Origin: Schaalia sp. HMT-172
GTDB lineage: Bacteria; Actinomycetota; Actinomycetes; Actinomycetales; Actinomycetaceae
Assembly (NCBI RefSeq): GCF_030644365.1
Contig: NZ_CP130058.1
Span: 2,108,001-2,172,000, forward strand
Reading direction: 5' to 3'
Length of the DNA: 64,000 bases
Made by a program: the position numbers and the translations under genes. Numbering within the stretch: position 1 is the stretch's first letter; every line of letters starts with the position of its first letter. Shown in pieces: positions 55,028-64,000 of this stretch. Under the pieces are notes generated by a model that saw only the letters and a program-made list of their open reading frames with translations, did no database searches and was not told where the DNA came from.

Positions 55028-57991
55028 TCAACGGGTTCGAATCAGGAATCCGGCTCCGCCTCCGGCGAGCGCGGCCGGGATGATGAGGAGAAGCAGCCAG
55101 TAGGGGCTCCATCCTCCCGATCGGCTGGACTCGGCCGATGTGGCGACTGGCAGCGCCGCGGCAGCCGCGTCGTTCGAGCCGTAGGTGGTGGCCTCGGGTG
55201 CGGCGCTCTGGGGGGTCTCACCGCTTTGGGCGCCGCTGCCCGCAGCCGCAGAGGGGCTGGGCGTGGCCGCCGGCGCGGCCTTGGGGGCGCTCACCGTGGT
55301 ACCTGCCGACGACGCTGCCGGCGCGGAGCCGGAGCCGGACGTCGTCGCGGTCCCTCCCGCCGAGCGGAGGGCGCCGCCGCCCGTCGTACCCGACGCGCCC
55401 GTGGGGGCGATCCTGCTCAGGGCCTTGCCCTGTGGGGCGCTCGGTGCGGGTGCAGGGTTAGCGCTCGGTGCGGGTGCAGGGTTAGCGCTCGGCGCGGGTG
55501 CGGGGTTAGCGCTCGGTGCGGGTGCAGGGTTAGCGCTCGGCGCGGGTGCAGGCGCCGGATCAACCGTCGGAACGGGCGCCGGGGTGGGCTCGGGGTCGGG
55601 CCCGGGCGAGGGGGTCGGCACAGGCTCGTCGCCCGGCGCGGGCACCGGGTTAGCGCTCGGCGCGGGCGCCGGATCAGTGCTCGGCGCGGGTGCAGGCACC
55701 GGGTCAACCGTCGGAACGGGCGCCGGGGTGGGCTCGGGGTCGGGCGTGGGGGCGGGCCCGGGCGAGGGGGTCGGCACTGGCTCGTCGCCCGGGGCGGGCG
55801 CGGGCTGCTCGTGGTGTCCGCCGCGCACGATCACTGTGAAGCCCTGCGGCTCGGCCAGGACGCGCTCGCCGCTGCGGGCGCCCACCTCGATGCGGTAGGT
55901 GCCGGGCGCGGAAAACACCCAGTTGCCATGCATATGAGTGGACTCGGTCGTGTGGACGACGCCGTCACCCTTGGTGGAGTCGAAGTGGACCTTCGCGCCT
56001 GCACCAAAGGTGCCGCCCTGGAAGAAGGCGACGCGCGCGCCGACGGGGGCCTGCGCGAGGTGCAGGGTCAGGTCGGCGCCCTCGGGCAGGGCCGCGTAGT
56101 CGATGCCCTCGGTGGACAGGCCGGGCCACACGATGTCGCTGTTCTGCGTCTCGGGTAGCACGTAGGTGGCCGCACCCACCGGCCCGAGCACGTCGTAGCT
56201 CGCGTCCGACAGGGAGGCCGGGCGCACGAAGCGCGCGTTGGGGGCGACCGCCAGGGTGGTCGATTCAAGGGTACGCAGCACGGAGGTTCGCGCGGCCGTC
56301 AGGGAGTCGTCCTTGACGGCGAGCCCGTAGGTGGTTCCGTTCTCACCGGCCGCCTGGGTCAGGCGCACGTCCAGGTGGCCTCGCGCGATCTCGACGGGGT
56401 CGGAGAGCAGGGACGAGGCCGGGGCCGGGGCTTCCCCGTTCCCGTGACCGGGCGAGGGGCTGGGGTCTGGAGTGGGCGTGGGCGCCGGTTCAGGATCCTC
56501 GGGGGCGGCGACTCCGTCGCGCAGGTTGAGCGTGGCGGTGAGGCCGACGTGCTCTCCGACGGTGACATCGGAGGCGTCGGCGACGGTCATGATGGCGTCG
56601 GACAGCGGGTGGGGGCGCAGGGTGATGCGCACGTACATGGGGTCGGACTGGCACACGCCGAGGTCCTGCGGCTTCGTATCCACGCCGCCCGCTCCGAGTG
56701 TGCCCTCCATGGAGCACCAGGGGCTGAAGTCGTACTTGGACTCGAGGAATTCGATCTTGTAGGTGGCGCGCAGAGTCGGGTCTGCCGCGCGCACGGTGGC
56801 CGTGTACTGGTCGGTCGTACCGGGAACGAGGTCGTAGGAGACGTCGACGCGGCGCGAGGCCACGGGCAGGCGGTCGGGGTTCCACACGGGCGCGGGATCC
56901 GGGTTGGAGGGGCCGAGGATCGTGTCGCCTCCGCCAACCGTCACTGGCTCGGTGTCCTTTTGAGAGTACTGGGCGGGTTGGGAGATCCAGCGGGCGGAGG
57001 TGGAGTCGCCGGGGATGTAGATCGCCTGGACAGCCGCCGCGTCCGCGCCGAGCAGCTCGGAGACGGTGACGCGACCGCCCTCAACCACGGCCTCGGTCAG
57101 GAAGTAGCCGTTGACGGTGATCCATGCGCGCCCGCTATCGGTGGCGACGCCCGTGTCGAGCGTGATGTCAGTGAGGTAGTTGTCGCCGGGGTGTTCACGC
57201 TCAGCGTGGTGGGACAGGGTGAGCATGGGTGTGGCGGCGTTGCCGTCGGTGCGCTCGGCTCGTGCCGCGTTGTAGGACGAGACGATGTCCTTGATGGTGC
57301 CGTCGGCGGGGTTCGCGCCGCCGACCTGCCAGACCAGCGGGGTGATCGGTGAGGAGTAGATAGCGGTGCCGTCGGCGCTGCGAGCGGTCATCTTGTAGTT
57401 CGCGACGTAGCGACCCGGCTGCGTGAAGGTCGTGTACAGGTGGGTGTGACGTGGGTTGTAGACGCTGCGGTAGGCGGTGTCATGGCTGGAGAGGAAGCGG
57501 TTGACGCTGTCTCCGTTGTCGATGAACATCTCCATGCGGCCCGGGCCGTCAACGCTGATGAGGTCGAGGGTGTAGGTCTCGCCCTCGAACTTGTCAGTGT
57601 CGCCGATCTCGCCGGCGCCGAGGCCAGCCCAGATGGGCGTGTTGCCGGGGCCGGGGTTCTGGGGCGCGGCGTTCAGGACGGTGCCCTCGGCACCCAGGAA
57701 CGCCAGGTCGGGGCGCTTGGCCGGGATGACGAGCTGCGACTTGGCCTCGTCCTTTTCGCCGGTGCCGGTCCATGCCTTCGGGATCCACAGGGCGGTCTTC
57801 TCCATCGGCATGTTGATGGTGTTGAGCGAGAAGCTGTTGGTGTCGTCGTGCCAGACGGGGATGGGTGCATCGACGTGCTGGCCGGTAACGATCCATTCCT
57901 TGTCCTGGTCGGGTCCGGCCCACGCAGCGGCGGGGGTCAGGGCCAGGAAGAGAGCGAGCGCCGCTGTACTGATGCGTCGCAGGTATGACAT
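55028..57991 (-). CDS. Choice-of-anchor-M type surface protein with Pro/Ala repeat stalk
   Basis: 987 aa from an ATG at 57991. Signal peptide (1-24, ending AWAG), two copies of an actinobacterial wall-repeat module (HTHLYTTFTQPGRYVANY near 155 and MHGNWVFSAPGTYRIEV near 690), then about 180 residues of PAPAP/PSAN repeats, a Ser/Ala/Gly region, and a C-terminal membrane span with RTR tail. No LPXTG is seen, so anchoring is by the membrane span. Such proteins accompany metal ABC transporters in actinobacteria. The Zur-like box upstream suggests zinc-limitation control; no transporter is adjacent. Confidence 0.82.
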   Translation of the reverse strand: MSYLRRISTAALALFLALTPAAAWAGPDQDKEWIVTGQHVDAPIPVWHDDTNSFSLNTINMPMEKTALWIPKAWTGTGEKDEAKSQLVIPAKRPDLAFLGAEGTVLNAAPQNPGPGNTPIWAGLGAGEIGDTDKFEGETYTLDLISVDGPGRMEMFIDNGDSVNRFLSSHDTAYRSVYNPRHTHLYTTFTQPGRYVANYKMTARSADGTAIYSSPITPLVWQVGGANPADGTIKDIVSSYNAARAERTDGNAATPMLTLSHHAEREHPGDNYLTDITLDTGVATDSGRAWITVNGYFLTEAVVEGGRVTVSELLGADAAAVQAIYIPGDSTSARWISQPAQYSQKDTEPVTVGGGDTILGPSNPDPAPVWNPDRLPVASRRVDVSYDLVPGTTDQYTATVRAADPTLRATYKIEFLESKYDFSPWCSMEGTLGAGGVDTKPQDLGVCQSDPMYVRITLRPHPLSDAIMTVADASDVTVGEHVGLTATLNLRDGVAAPEDPEPAPTPTPDPSPSPGHGNGEAPAPASSLLSDPVEIARGHLDVRLTQAAGENGTTYGLAVKDDSLTAARTSVLRTLESTTLAVAPNARFVRPASLSDASYDVLGPVGAATYVLPETQNSDIVWPGLSTEGIDYAALPEGADLTLHLAQAPVGARVAFFQGGTFGAGAKVHFDSTKGDGVVHTTESTHMHGNWVFSAPGTYRIEVGARSGERVLAEPQGFTVIVRGGHHEQPAPAPGDEPVPTPSPGPAPTPDPEPTPAPVPTVDPVPAPAPSTDPAPAPSANPVPAPGDEPVPTPSPGPDPEPTPAPVPTVDPAPAPAPSANPAPAPSANPAPAPSANPAPAPSANPAPAPSAPQGKALSRIAPTGASGTTGGGALRSAGGTATTSGSGSAPAASSAGTTVSAPKAAPAATPSPSAAAGSGAQSGETPQSAAPEATTYGSNDAAAAALPVATSAESSRSGGWSPYWLLLLIIPAALAGGGAGFLIRTR
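55437..55560 (-). repeat. 24-bp coding repeats (PAPAPSAN), five units
   Basis: Five in-frame 24-bp units encoding an eight-residue Pro/Ala/Ser/Asn repeat in the surface-protein stalk. A larger repeat of about 130 bp flanks it (around 55556-55650 and 55698-55800). Length is likely polymorphic. Confidence 0.82.
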
Positions 57992-58020
57992 TCGGGTGCC
58001 TTTTCTAGCTATGTTGCAGG

Positions 58021-58035
58021 TGAGAATCATTATCA
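58021..58035 (-). promoter_or_regulatory. Zur/Fur-type operator
   Basis: TGATAATGATTCTCA on the minus strand, a 7-1-7 imperfect palindrome (one mismatched pair) with the AATGATT core of actinobacterial Zur boxes. It starts 30 bp before the surface-protein ATG and overlaps a GATAAT -10-like hexamer. Confidence 0.7.
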
Positions 58036-58130
58036 CTCTAAATAAAGCCTCGCACAACTCACACCCATCGCGCATGTTTCACGCGTGTTTCACGCAGCCA
58101 CTCCCCCGACCCGCCGATAGGCTCAAACCC

Positions 58131-58946
58131 ATGAGATTCGCGACCTGGAACGTCAACTCCATCCGCACGCGCGTCGACCGCGTCATCGCCTTTCTTGAGC
58201 GCTCAGGCACAGACGTGCTGGCCATGCAGGAAATTAAGTGCCGCCCCGACCAGTTCCCCATCGAAGCCTTCGAGCAGGCCGGCTACCACGTCGCCATCCA
58301 CGGCCTCAACCAGTGGAACGGCGTCGCCGTGGCCTCGCGCCTGCCGATCCTGGAGATTCAGGATCACTTCCCCACCCAGCCCGCCTTCGGCGAGCCCCCG
58401 GTCGTCGAGGCGCGCGCGCTCGGCGTCACCATCGACACGACCGACACCTTCCCCTCCCAGGACGGGCAGGCCTCGTCGGTGACGATCTGGAGCCTGTACG
58501 TGCCCAACGGGCGCGAGCTCACCCACGCGCACTACGCCTACAAGCTCCAGTGGCTCGCCAACCTCGCCGAACAAGGGCGCGGTTGGCTCAAGGACCCCAC
58601 AGCCCGCATCGCCCTGGTCGGCGACTGGAACGTCGCGCCCCTGGACGAGGACGTGTGGGACATGAGCGTCTTCGAGGGCTCCACCCACGTCTCGGCCCCC
58701 GAGCGCGAGGCCTTCGCCGCCTTCGCCGCGGACGGATGGGTCGAGGTCACGCGAGACCGCGTCACGAACTACACCTACTGGGACTACCAGAAGCTGCGCT
58801 TCCCGAAGAACCAGGGGATGCGCATCGACTTCGTCTACTGCTCGCCCGCGCTGGCGGCGCGCGTGAGCGGCGCGCAGATCGACCGCGACGAGCGCAAGGG
58901 CAAGGGCGCCTCCGACCACGTGCCCGTCATCGTCAACGTCGACTGA
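58131..58946 (+). CDS. xthA: Exodeoxyribonuclease III (ExoIII/ApeA-type AP endonuclease)
   Basis: 271 aa of the endonuclease/exonuclease/phosphatase fold, repairing abasic sites. MQEIKC carries the metal-binding Glu, VGDWNVAP the Asp-Asn pair, and ASDHVPV the final Asp-His. The ATG at 58131 begins the conserved ATWNVNSIR strand; TAGGCT (58118-58123) lies 7 nt upstream (leaderless). The frame back to 57591 overlaps the divergent surface-protein gene and is rejected. Together with ung it supplies base-excision repair. Confidence 0.94.
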   Translation: MRFATWNVNSIRTRVDRVIAFLERSGTDVLAMQEIKCRPDQFPIEAFEQAGYHVAIHGLNQWNGVAVASRLPILEIQDHFPTQPAFGEPPVVEARALGVTIDTTDTFPSQDGQASSVTIWSLYVPNGRELTHAHYAYKLQWLANLAEQGRGWLKDPTARIALVGDWNVAPLDEDVWDMSVFEGSTHVSAPEREAFAAFAADGWVEVTRDRVTNYTYWDYQKLRFPKNQGMRIDFVYCSPALAARVSGAQIDRDERKGKGASDHVPVIVNVD

Positions 58947-58985
58947 GAGAAGCGACCAGGCCGGGACACGGTCGCCAACAGGAAC

Positions 58986-59013
58986 CGAGGCCCGGGTGCG
59001 CGCCCAGGCCTCG
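58986..59013. terminator. CGAGGCC...GGCCTCG terminator
   Basis: 7-bp outer stem (58986-58992 with 59007-59013) and 3-bp inner stem after one mismatch, between convergent xthA and the serine hydrolase gene. Confidence 0.72.
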
Positions 59014-59024
59014 TTCCCTCGCGC

Positions 59025-59828
59025 TCAGGCTCGCTCGCGCGCGAGGCGCAACAGCTTCGAGTTGAGGGCCGACCAGTTGTCGCGATGCCACGCCCCGAAA
59101 GGCTCCGCGCCGACGAAGGCAGCGGCGGCCCGAAGGTCGCGGTCCGCCCACACGAAGGAACCGGACTGGCCGAAGTGCCCGATGGTACGAGGGGAGGCAT
59201 CGGGGGCGGTCCAGTGCGGCGACTTCTCGCCGCGAATCTCCACGCCGAGGCCCCACGGGCAGGGGGTGAAGCGCCCGTAGCCGGGCGTAACTCCGGCGAG
59301 CGCAGGAAACTGCGACAGTGCGGCGAGGGCTGCCAGCGGCGCGCTCACCAGCGTCGGGCGCGCGAGCTCGGCGCCGAAGAGGCTCACGTCTGTCGCCGAC
59401 GCGACACCCGCGTACGCGGGGCTGCCCGGAATATCAGCCGACACCATGCCGAGGGGCTCGAAGACGCTGCGCCGCACCCACTGCGCGACGTCCATGCCGG
59501 TCGCCCCGGCCAGGACCTCGCCCAGGACGTCGAAGCCCTGGTTGGAATAGATGCGGCGCTTGCCCGGCGCCGCGACGGGGCGTCGCCCCTCGAAGGGCAG
59601 TCCCGAGGCATGGGCGAGCAGGTGACGAACCGTCGACCCCTCGGGGCCCGCCGGATCATCCAGGCCCACGAGCCCCCGATCGACGGCGACGAGCGCAGAC
59701 CACGCGACGATCGCCTTGGTCACCGAGGCGAGCGGAAAGACGCGATCGACGTCGCCGTGCGAATAGACAACGTCGCCCCCGACACGAAGGACGAGGGCGA
59801 CATCGAAGGACGGCAGGGGGCCGATCAC
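59025..59828 (-). CDS. Serine hydrolase, beta-lactamase/transpeptidase-like (class C fold)
   Basis: 267 aa from a GTG at 59828. Motifs: SVTK (Ser35, Lys38), YSN (in IYSNQGFD) and a late GHFGQSG in the KTG position. No signal peptide is visible, so it is probably a cytoplasmic esterase/peptidase-like enzyme rather than a penicillin-binding protein. Its GTG overlaps the TetR stop by 4 nt (GTGA), meaning translational coupling and direct control by that regulator. The longer frame to 59984 lies inside tetR. Confidence 0.85.
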   Translation of the reverse strand: MIGPLPSFDVALVLRVGGDVVYSHGDVDRVFPLASVTKAIVAWSALVAVDRGLVGLDDPAGPEGSTVRHLLAHASGLPFEGRRPVAAPGKRRIYSNQGFDVLGEVLAGATGMDVAQWVRRSVFEPLGMVSADIPGSPAYAGVASATDVSLFGAELARPTLVSAPLAALAALSQFPALAGVTPGYGRFTPCPWGLGVEIRGEKSPHWTAPDASPRTIGHFGQSGSFVWADRDLRAAAAFVGAEPFGAWHRDNWSALNSKLLRLARERA

Positions 59829-60607
59829 GCGGTGGCCTCCGGGGCGGGCGCAGCTTCCGCGGCCGCCGTGGTCTTTTCGCTGATCTTGCGCAGCGTGCGC
59901 GCGTAGACTTCGGCAACCTCCTCGGGAACCGAGGCCCCGAGCTGGAGGACGTAGTGGGCGGGCAGGTGCAGGAGCTGCACACACACGGCCAGGAAGTCCG
60001 CGACGAACTCGCGAGCGTCGATGGGCTCGTCGTTGTAACGAGCCGACACGACGGAGCCGTACCAGTAACGAATCAGAATCTTCGCCAGCGTGCGAGGCGT
60101 GGTGCCGATGTCGGCACCCTCCTCGTCGACGAAGTTCTGAATCATGACGGTCAGAGCTTCCTCCATCTGCTGCGTGCGGTACTTGTAGTGCGCGTGAGCG
60201 GGGTGCGCCTCCGAGGAGGACTCAGCCCACAGGACGCAGTCCAGAGCGATGGCCGCGTCGGCGCCGGGCTTCATAGCGAAGCGCATCTCGCCGACCGCCC
60301 AATCGACGAAGGACCCAGCGGTGATGCCGCCCTCGTCGAAGCCGCCCTCCGCCTCGTCATTAATGGTGACGTCGAAGAGCGCGTTCATCTCTTCGTGACG
60401 CTGGATCGCGCTGCGCAGGATCGCTTCCTTGGAGGGGAAGTGATAGACGACGGCGGGGTGCGAAATACCGACTCGACGGCCGAGGTCGCGCAGAGAGAAG
60501 CCGTTGTAGCCTCGCTCGGCAATGAGAACCATCGCTGCCGAGAGGATGGATTCACGCGTCGCCTGTCCTACGGAATAGGCTCCACGGGCCTTCCTCTGGG
60601 TTGTCAT
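59825..60607 (-). CDS. TetR family transcriptional regulator
   Basis: 260 aa. Helix-turn-helix at about residues 32-62 (FSLRDLGRRVGISHPAVVYH), long helical ligand domain, Ala/Pro-rich C-terminus. The ATG at 60607 is chosen over 60634 because AGGAG lies 5 nt upstream. It overlaps the downstream serine hydrolase gene by 4 nt. A 17-bp palindrome at 60655-60671 upstream is the likely autoregulatory operator. Confidence 0.9.
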   Translation of the reverse strand: MTTQRKARGAYSVGQATRESILSAAMVLIAERGYNGFSLRDLGRRVGISHPAVVYHFPSKEAILRSAIQRHEEMNALFDVTINDEAEGGFDEGGITAGSFVDWAVGEMRFAMKPGADAAIALDCVLWAESSSEAHPAHAHYKYRTQQMEEALTVMIQNFVDEEGADIGTTPRTLAKILIRYWYGSVVSARYNDEPIDAREFVADFLAVCVQLLHLPAHYVLQLGASVPEEVAEVYARTLRKISEKTTAAAEAAPAPEATA

Positions 60608-60654
60608 ATCATCTCCTGCTGTTGCGGACGTCACATACCGCTAGTCCGAAATAC

Positions 60655-60671
60655 ACACTGGTATTCAGTGT
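60655..60671. promoter_or_regulatory. TetR operator candidate
   Basis: ACACTG (60655-60660), 5-nt spacer, CAGTGT (60666-60671), in the 75-bp gap upstream of the TetR start and just past the clpB stop. Confidence 0.6.
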
Positions 60672-60682
60672 AGCGCGAAATC

Positions 60683-63295
60683 TCAGGGTTTATCAACATT
60701 CATGACAAGCCCGTCGAACGATCCATTAATGTCAACTGTCACATTCTGACCGTCCTGCACGTCGCCACCAAGCAGCAACACAGCCAGCCGATCGCCGATT
60801 TCGCGCTGAATCAAGCGGCGAAGCGGACGCGCGCCAAAAGCGGGATCGTAGCCCGTTCGGGCTAGCCAACCGCGAGCAGGTTCACTCACTGTCAAGTTAA
60901 TCCTTCGATCACGCAGCCGCGCCTGGAGCGATGCAACCAGAAGGTCAACGATCTCGCCAAGATTTTCGCGGGACAAAGCGTCAAACATGACAGTCTCATC
61001 CAACCTATTGAGGAATTCAGGCCGGAAACTCGCACGCACGACAGACATCACGGCTTCCTTCTTACCCTCTGCTGTCAAATCGGGATCCGACAGGAACTGG
61101 GATCCCAGGTTCGACGTGAGGATCAGGATCGTATTCCGGAAGTCAACCGTGCGCCCCTGCCCGTCGGTGAGACGCCCGTCATCGAGAACCTGGAGAAGAA
61201 TGTCGAAAATCTCAGGGTCAGCTTTCTCCACTTCGTCCAGGAGGACCACGGAATACGGCCGACGACGCACAGCCTCGGTCAGCTGTCCGCCCTGCTCATA
61301 GCCGACATACCCCGGAGGGGCACCCACCAAGCGGGCGACCGAGTGCTTCTCGGAGTACTCGGACATGTCGATACGCACCATGGCACGCTCGTCATCGAAG
61401 AGGAACTCCGCGAGTGACTTAGCCAGCTCGGTCTTACCCACGCCGGTGGGCCCCAGGAACAGGAAGGAACCAGTTGGGCGATTCGGATCCGACAGCCCCG
61501 CGCGGGAACGCCGAACGGCGTCCGACACGGCGCGCACGGCGTCCTTCTGCCCGATCAGGCGCTTGCCCAGCTCGGCCTCCATGTGGAGGAGCTTGTCCGT
61601 CTCGGTTTGCAAGAGTTTACCCGTGGGAATTCCCGTCCACGCCTCGATGACCTCGGCAATCTCGGCCGGACCAACCTTCTCCGCGATCATGGGCTCTTCG
61701 TCACTGCGAGCATCCTGGGCCTCCGCCTGCGCTTCCGCCTCGGCGATCTGGCGCTCGACGGCGGGAATCTCGCCGTTCTGCAGCCGACCGGCCTCCTCCC
61801 AGCGCCCCTCGCGCACGGCGAGTTCGAGCTGAGTGCGCAGCGTGTCGAGCTGGACACGCAGGTCACCCACGCGGTTATGGCCGGCCTTCTCGGCCTCCCA
61901 GCGCGCGGTGAGGGCGCGCAGCTGCTCCTCACGGTCCGCCAGGTCTGCTCGCAGCTTACTCAGGCGATCCTGGGTCGCCTCGTCGAGGCTCTCCGGGTCG
62001 GACTCGGTCAGGTAGGACTCCTCCATGCGCAGGCGGTCCACGCTGCGGCGCAGCTCGTCGATTTCCACCGGGGAGGAGTCGAGCTCCATACGCAGACGCG
62101 AGGCGGCCTCGTCGATCAGGTCGATCGCCTTGTCCGGCAGCTGACGCCCCGTGATGTAGCGATTCGACAGGGTCGCGGCGGCCACGAGCGCACCGTCCGA
62201 GATCGTCACCTTGTGGTGGGCCTCGTACTTCGGAGCGATGCCGCGCAGGATCGCGACCGTGTCCTCGACGGAGGGCTCACCGACGAAGACCTGCTGGAAG
62301 CGGCGCTCGAGCGCCGGATCCTTCTCGATGTTCTCGCGGTACTCGTCGAGCGTGGTGGCACCCACCATGCGCAGCTCACCACGGGCGAGCATGGGCTTGA
62401 GCATGTTGCCCGCGTCCATCGCACCCTCGGAGCCGCCGCCCGCACCGACAACCGTGTGCAGCTCGTCGATGAAGGTAATGATCTGCCCGTCCGAGCGAGC
62501 GATCTCAGCGAGGACGGCCTTCAGGCGCTCTTCGAACTCGCCGCGATACTTGGCTCCCGCGACCATCGAGGAGACGTCCAGCGAGATCAGGCGCTTGTCG
62601 CGCAGGGACTCGGGGACGTCACCGGCGACGATGCGCTGGGCCAGGCCTTCGACGACGGCAGTCTTGCCGACGCCGGGCTCGCCGATGAGGACCGGGTTAT
62701 TCTTCGTGCGCCGGGACAGGACCTGGACGACGCGGCGGATCTCGTTGTCGCGTCCAATGACAGGGTCGAGCTTTCCTTCGCGTGCGACCTCGGTCAGGTC
62801 GCGGCCGTACTTCGACAGGGCCTCGAAAGAGCCTTCGGGGTCCGCCGAGGTGATCGGCTCGGGTCGCAGTTGGGCCAGGGCGGCGCTCAGCGCGTCGGCC
62901 GTGGCCCCTCCCTGAGTCAGGATGCGCCCCGCCTCAGTATCCGAGGCGGCCAGCGCGATGAGCAGGTGCTCAGTCGAGACGTACTGGTCGCCCGACTGCT
63001 CCGCGAGGCGGTCGGCCTCCTGGACGGCGGCGAGCAGTGCTCGCGAGGCCTGGGCGGAGCCGGCGGACGCACCCTGGGTGCTCGGCAGGGCCACGAGGGC
63101 GTTGCGGGTGCGCGCGCCGATCGCGCGTGCGTCCGCGCCCACGGCCTCGAGCAGGGACAGGGCGATGCCTTCGCGCTGCTCGATGAGGGCCTGCAGCAGG
63201 TGGATGGGTTCGACCTGCGGGTTTCCAGCCGCCGAGGCGGACTGGAGCGCGGAAGCGACGGCTTCCTGCGCCTTCGTTGTCATCTCACGTGCCAT
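60683..63295 (-). CDS. clpB: ATP-dependent disaggregase ClpB
   Basis: 870 aa, two AAA+ modules. N-terminal Clp_N repeats (about 1-145), first Walker A GEPGVGKT, the middle coiled coil (about 400-520), second Walker A GPTGVGKT and a C-terminal D2-small domain. It reactivates aggregated proteins with DnaK. GGAGG precedes the ATG. Regulation by HspR is indicated by a HAIR element at 63372-63394, whereas groEL in this window is under a CIRCE element. dnaK, grpE and hspR are not in the window. Confidence 0.96.
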   Translation of the reverse strand: MAREMTTKAQEAVASALQSASAAGNPQVEPIHLLQALIEQREGIALSLLEAVGADARAIGARTRNALVALPSTQGASAGSAQASRALLAAVQEADRLAEQSGDQYVSTEHLLIALAASDTEAGRILTQGGATADALSAALAQLRPEPITSADPEGSFEALSKYGRDLTEVAREGKLDPVIGRDNEIRRVVQVLSRRTKNNPVLIGEPGVGKTAVVEGLAQRIVAGDVPESLRDKRLISLDVSSMVAGAKYRGEFEERLKAVLAEIARSDGQIITFIDELHTVVGAGGGSEGAMDAGNMLKPMLARGELRMVGATTLDEYRENIEKDPALERRFQQVFVGEPSVEDTVAILRGIAPKYEAHHKVTISDGALVAAATLSNRYITGRQLPDKAIDLIDEAASRLRMELDSSPVEIDELRRSVDRLRMEESYLTESDPESLDEATQDRLSKLRADLADREEQLRALTARWEAEKAGHNRVGDLRVQLDTLRTQLELAVREGRWEEAGRLQNGEIPAVERQIAEAEAQAEAQDARSDEEPMIAEKVGPAEIAEVIEAWTGIPTGKLLQTETDKLLHMEAELGKRLIGQKDAVRAVSDAVRRSRAGLSDPNRPTGSFLFLGPTGVGKTELAKSLAEFLFDDERAMVRIDMSEYSEKHSVARLVGAPPGYVGYEQGGQLTEAVRRRPYSVVLLDEVEKADPEIFDILLQVLDDGRLTDGQGRTVDFRNTILILTSNLGSQFLSDPDLTAEGKKEAVMSVVRASFRPEFLNRLDETVMFDALSRENLGEIVDLLVASLQARLRDRRINLTVSEPARGWLARTGYDPAFGARPLRRLIQREIGDRLAVLLLGGDVQDGQNVTVDINGSFDGLVMNVDKP

Positions 63296-63371
63296 GAGAT
63301 CGTTCCTCCAAATGGTTCATACGTGTCGCGCCGACCGTTCTCGGCGCCTCTGGTGAACACAACGAATCCAA

Positions 63372-63394
63372 AGTTGAGTCTATTCCACTCAACT
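63372..63394 (-). promoter_or_regulatory. HAIR element (HspR operator)
   Basis: AGTTGAGT (63372-63379), 7-nt spacer, ACTCAACT (63387-63394), matching the consensus TTGAGT-N7-ACTCAA, 77 bp upstream of clpB. Confidence 0.85.
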
Positions 63395-63419
63395 TAAAAT
63401 TTATGAACGAGGCCGCAGC

Positions 63420-63989
63420 TCAGTCCTCGGGAAGCCAGGCGGGACCGCCGAAGCCGCGCTGATGTCCATCCGCCGGACCAGAACTATCCGAATCCTCAAC
63501 CCCGTAGCGCTCCTCGAGCGCACGGAACAGCTGGAGCGTCGTCGCCAACGCGCACATGACCTGCTGCACCAGCTGCGCATCCGTCGCACCGTACTCGTAG
63601 TCGCCATTCACCTCGGCGACGACACGATCACCCTCAAGCTGCTCCGCCACGTAGGCCTTGGGCCACAAGAACTCCCCGTGCCACGCCTGCAGGAAGTCGC
63701 GCAGGTCATCCCCGTACTCAAGAGGAACGAGCTGCTTCATGAACGCGACGATCGAAAGCACCTCGCGAGAATCGCCGAGGAAGCGGAAGCAGAACAGATG
63801 CCCCTCCCACAGCCCGCACAGGTCTCCATCGTTATCGATACGCCAAGCCCAGCCCTCAGAATCGAAGAGGAGCCCCAGTCGCTCCTGCGTGATAGGCCGG
63901 ACCATATCGAAACGATTGGCCTCAAACTCCGAGTTACCCGTGGCGATTCCTTCCGCCGACGTTGCGCTACTACCTTTCCATTGTCCCAT
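63420..63989 (-). CDS. YbjN-domain protein
   Basis: 189 aa. The core from residue about 30 (ITQERLGLLFDSEGWAW) through 160 resembles the YbjN/type III secretion-chaperone-like fold, whose function is unknown (linked to stress and motility phenotypes in E. coli). The C-terminus is Gly/Pro-rich. The start is uncertain: ATG at 63989 gives this length, an in-frame ATG at 63905 would begin just before the domain; neither has a clear Shine-Dalgarno. It is upstream of clpB on the same strand, with the HAIR element between. The gene upstream lies outside the window. Confidence 0.72.
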   Translation of the reverse strand: MGQWKGSSATSAEGIATGNSEFEANRFDMVRPITQERLGLLFDSEGWAWRIDNDGDLCGLWEGHLFCFRFLGDSREVLSIVAFMKQLVPLEYGDDLRDFLQAWHGEFLWPKAYVAEQLEGDRVVAEVNGDYEYGATDAQLVQQVMCALATTLQLFRALEERYGVEDSDSSGPADGHQRGFGGPAWLPED

Positions 63990-64000
63990 ATCAGAGCGGA

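Noticed and set aside
57591-58946. 451-residue version of exonuclease III
   Set aside because: The extension runs antisense into the surface-protein signal peptide; the conserved fold starts at 58131.

Overview
The window is one contiguous, high-GC chromosomal segment with short intergenic gaps, many GTG starts and GC-rich hairpin terminators. Gene content points to an actinobacterium of the Actinomycetaceae (Schaalia/Actinomyces type): a SerC-type phosphoserine aminotransferase, panC-panD beside a DUF2520 gene, DUF3027 after a cold-shock gene, a DUF4032/UgpC pair, an orphan WXG100 protein beside groEL, HrcA and HspR operators, and a choice-of-anchor-M surface protein. The genus is an inference. 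No rRNA, CRISPR array, integrase, transposase or phage module was seen; one tRNA (Thr, UGU) is present.

Layout. 0.1-5.5 kb: serC, an MFS exporter, an AzgA-like purine permease, and a cold-shock/DUF3027 pair. 5.7-14.1 kb: the most distinctive locus, four tandem secreted/membrane coiled-coil paralogues, three with a TPM domain and one that has lost it, followed by pspA. A 296-bp near-identical repeat marks the duplication. 14.2-17.8 kb: a NYN-domain protein, then a TetR regulator divergent from a rare fusion of a CrtI/retinol-saturase-like flavoprotein with a ferredoxin-reductase module, with paired operators between them. 17.8-21.6 kb: glycerol kinase, aquaglyceroporin and a SorC regulator. 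21.7-26.4 kb: lysS, a DUF4143 ATPase behind 23-bp-periodic repeats, panD and panC. 26.4-31.8 kb: DUF2520, two bacterial PH-domain proteins, and an OmpR-type two-component system. 31.9-36.9 kb: an HD-like protein, WXG100, groEL with CIRCE, a LytR_C protein and ung.

36.9-38.5 kb is a gene-free, repeat- and hairpin-rich stretch ending at tRNA-Thr. 38.7-45.3 kb: a DsbA-like protein, a Ser/Thr kinase, a UgpC-type ABC ATPase, DUF4032 and a glycerophosphodiesterase. 45.4-50.1 kb: two uncharacterised membrane proteins, a flotillin (SPFH) and a small membrane protein, with tandem and inverted repeats between them. 50.7-55 kb: fba, a SpoU/TrmH methyltransferase, a HAD phosphatase, pyrE and an SDR. 55-60.6 kb: a large surface protein behind a Zur-like box, exonuclease III, and a TetR/serine-hydrolase pair. 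60.7-64 kb: clpB behind a HAIR element, and a YbjN-domain protein.

Three themes recur. Envelope stress: TPM array, PspA, flotillin, PH-domain proteins, a two-component system. Heat shock under two separate repressors (CIRCE at groEL, HAIR at clpB). Expression signals: many genes have a -10 hexamer only 6-7 nt before the start codon and no Shine-Dalgarno, implying leaderless mRNAs, and convergent gene pairs share a recurrent CGAGGCCGGGG-type terminator palindrome. Starts have been moved from the longest open frame wherever RBS, leaderless -10 or family length argued for it.
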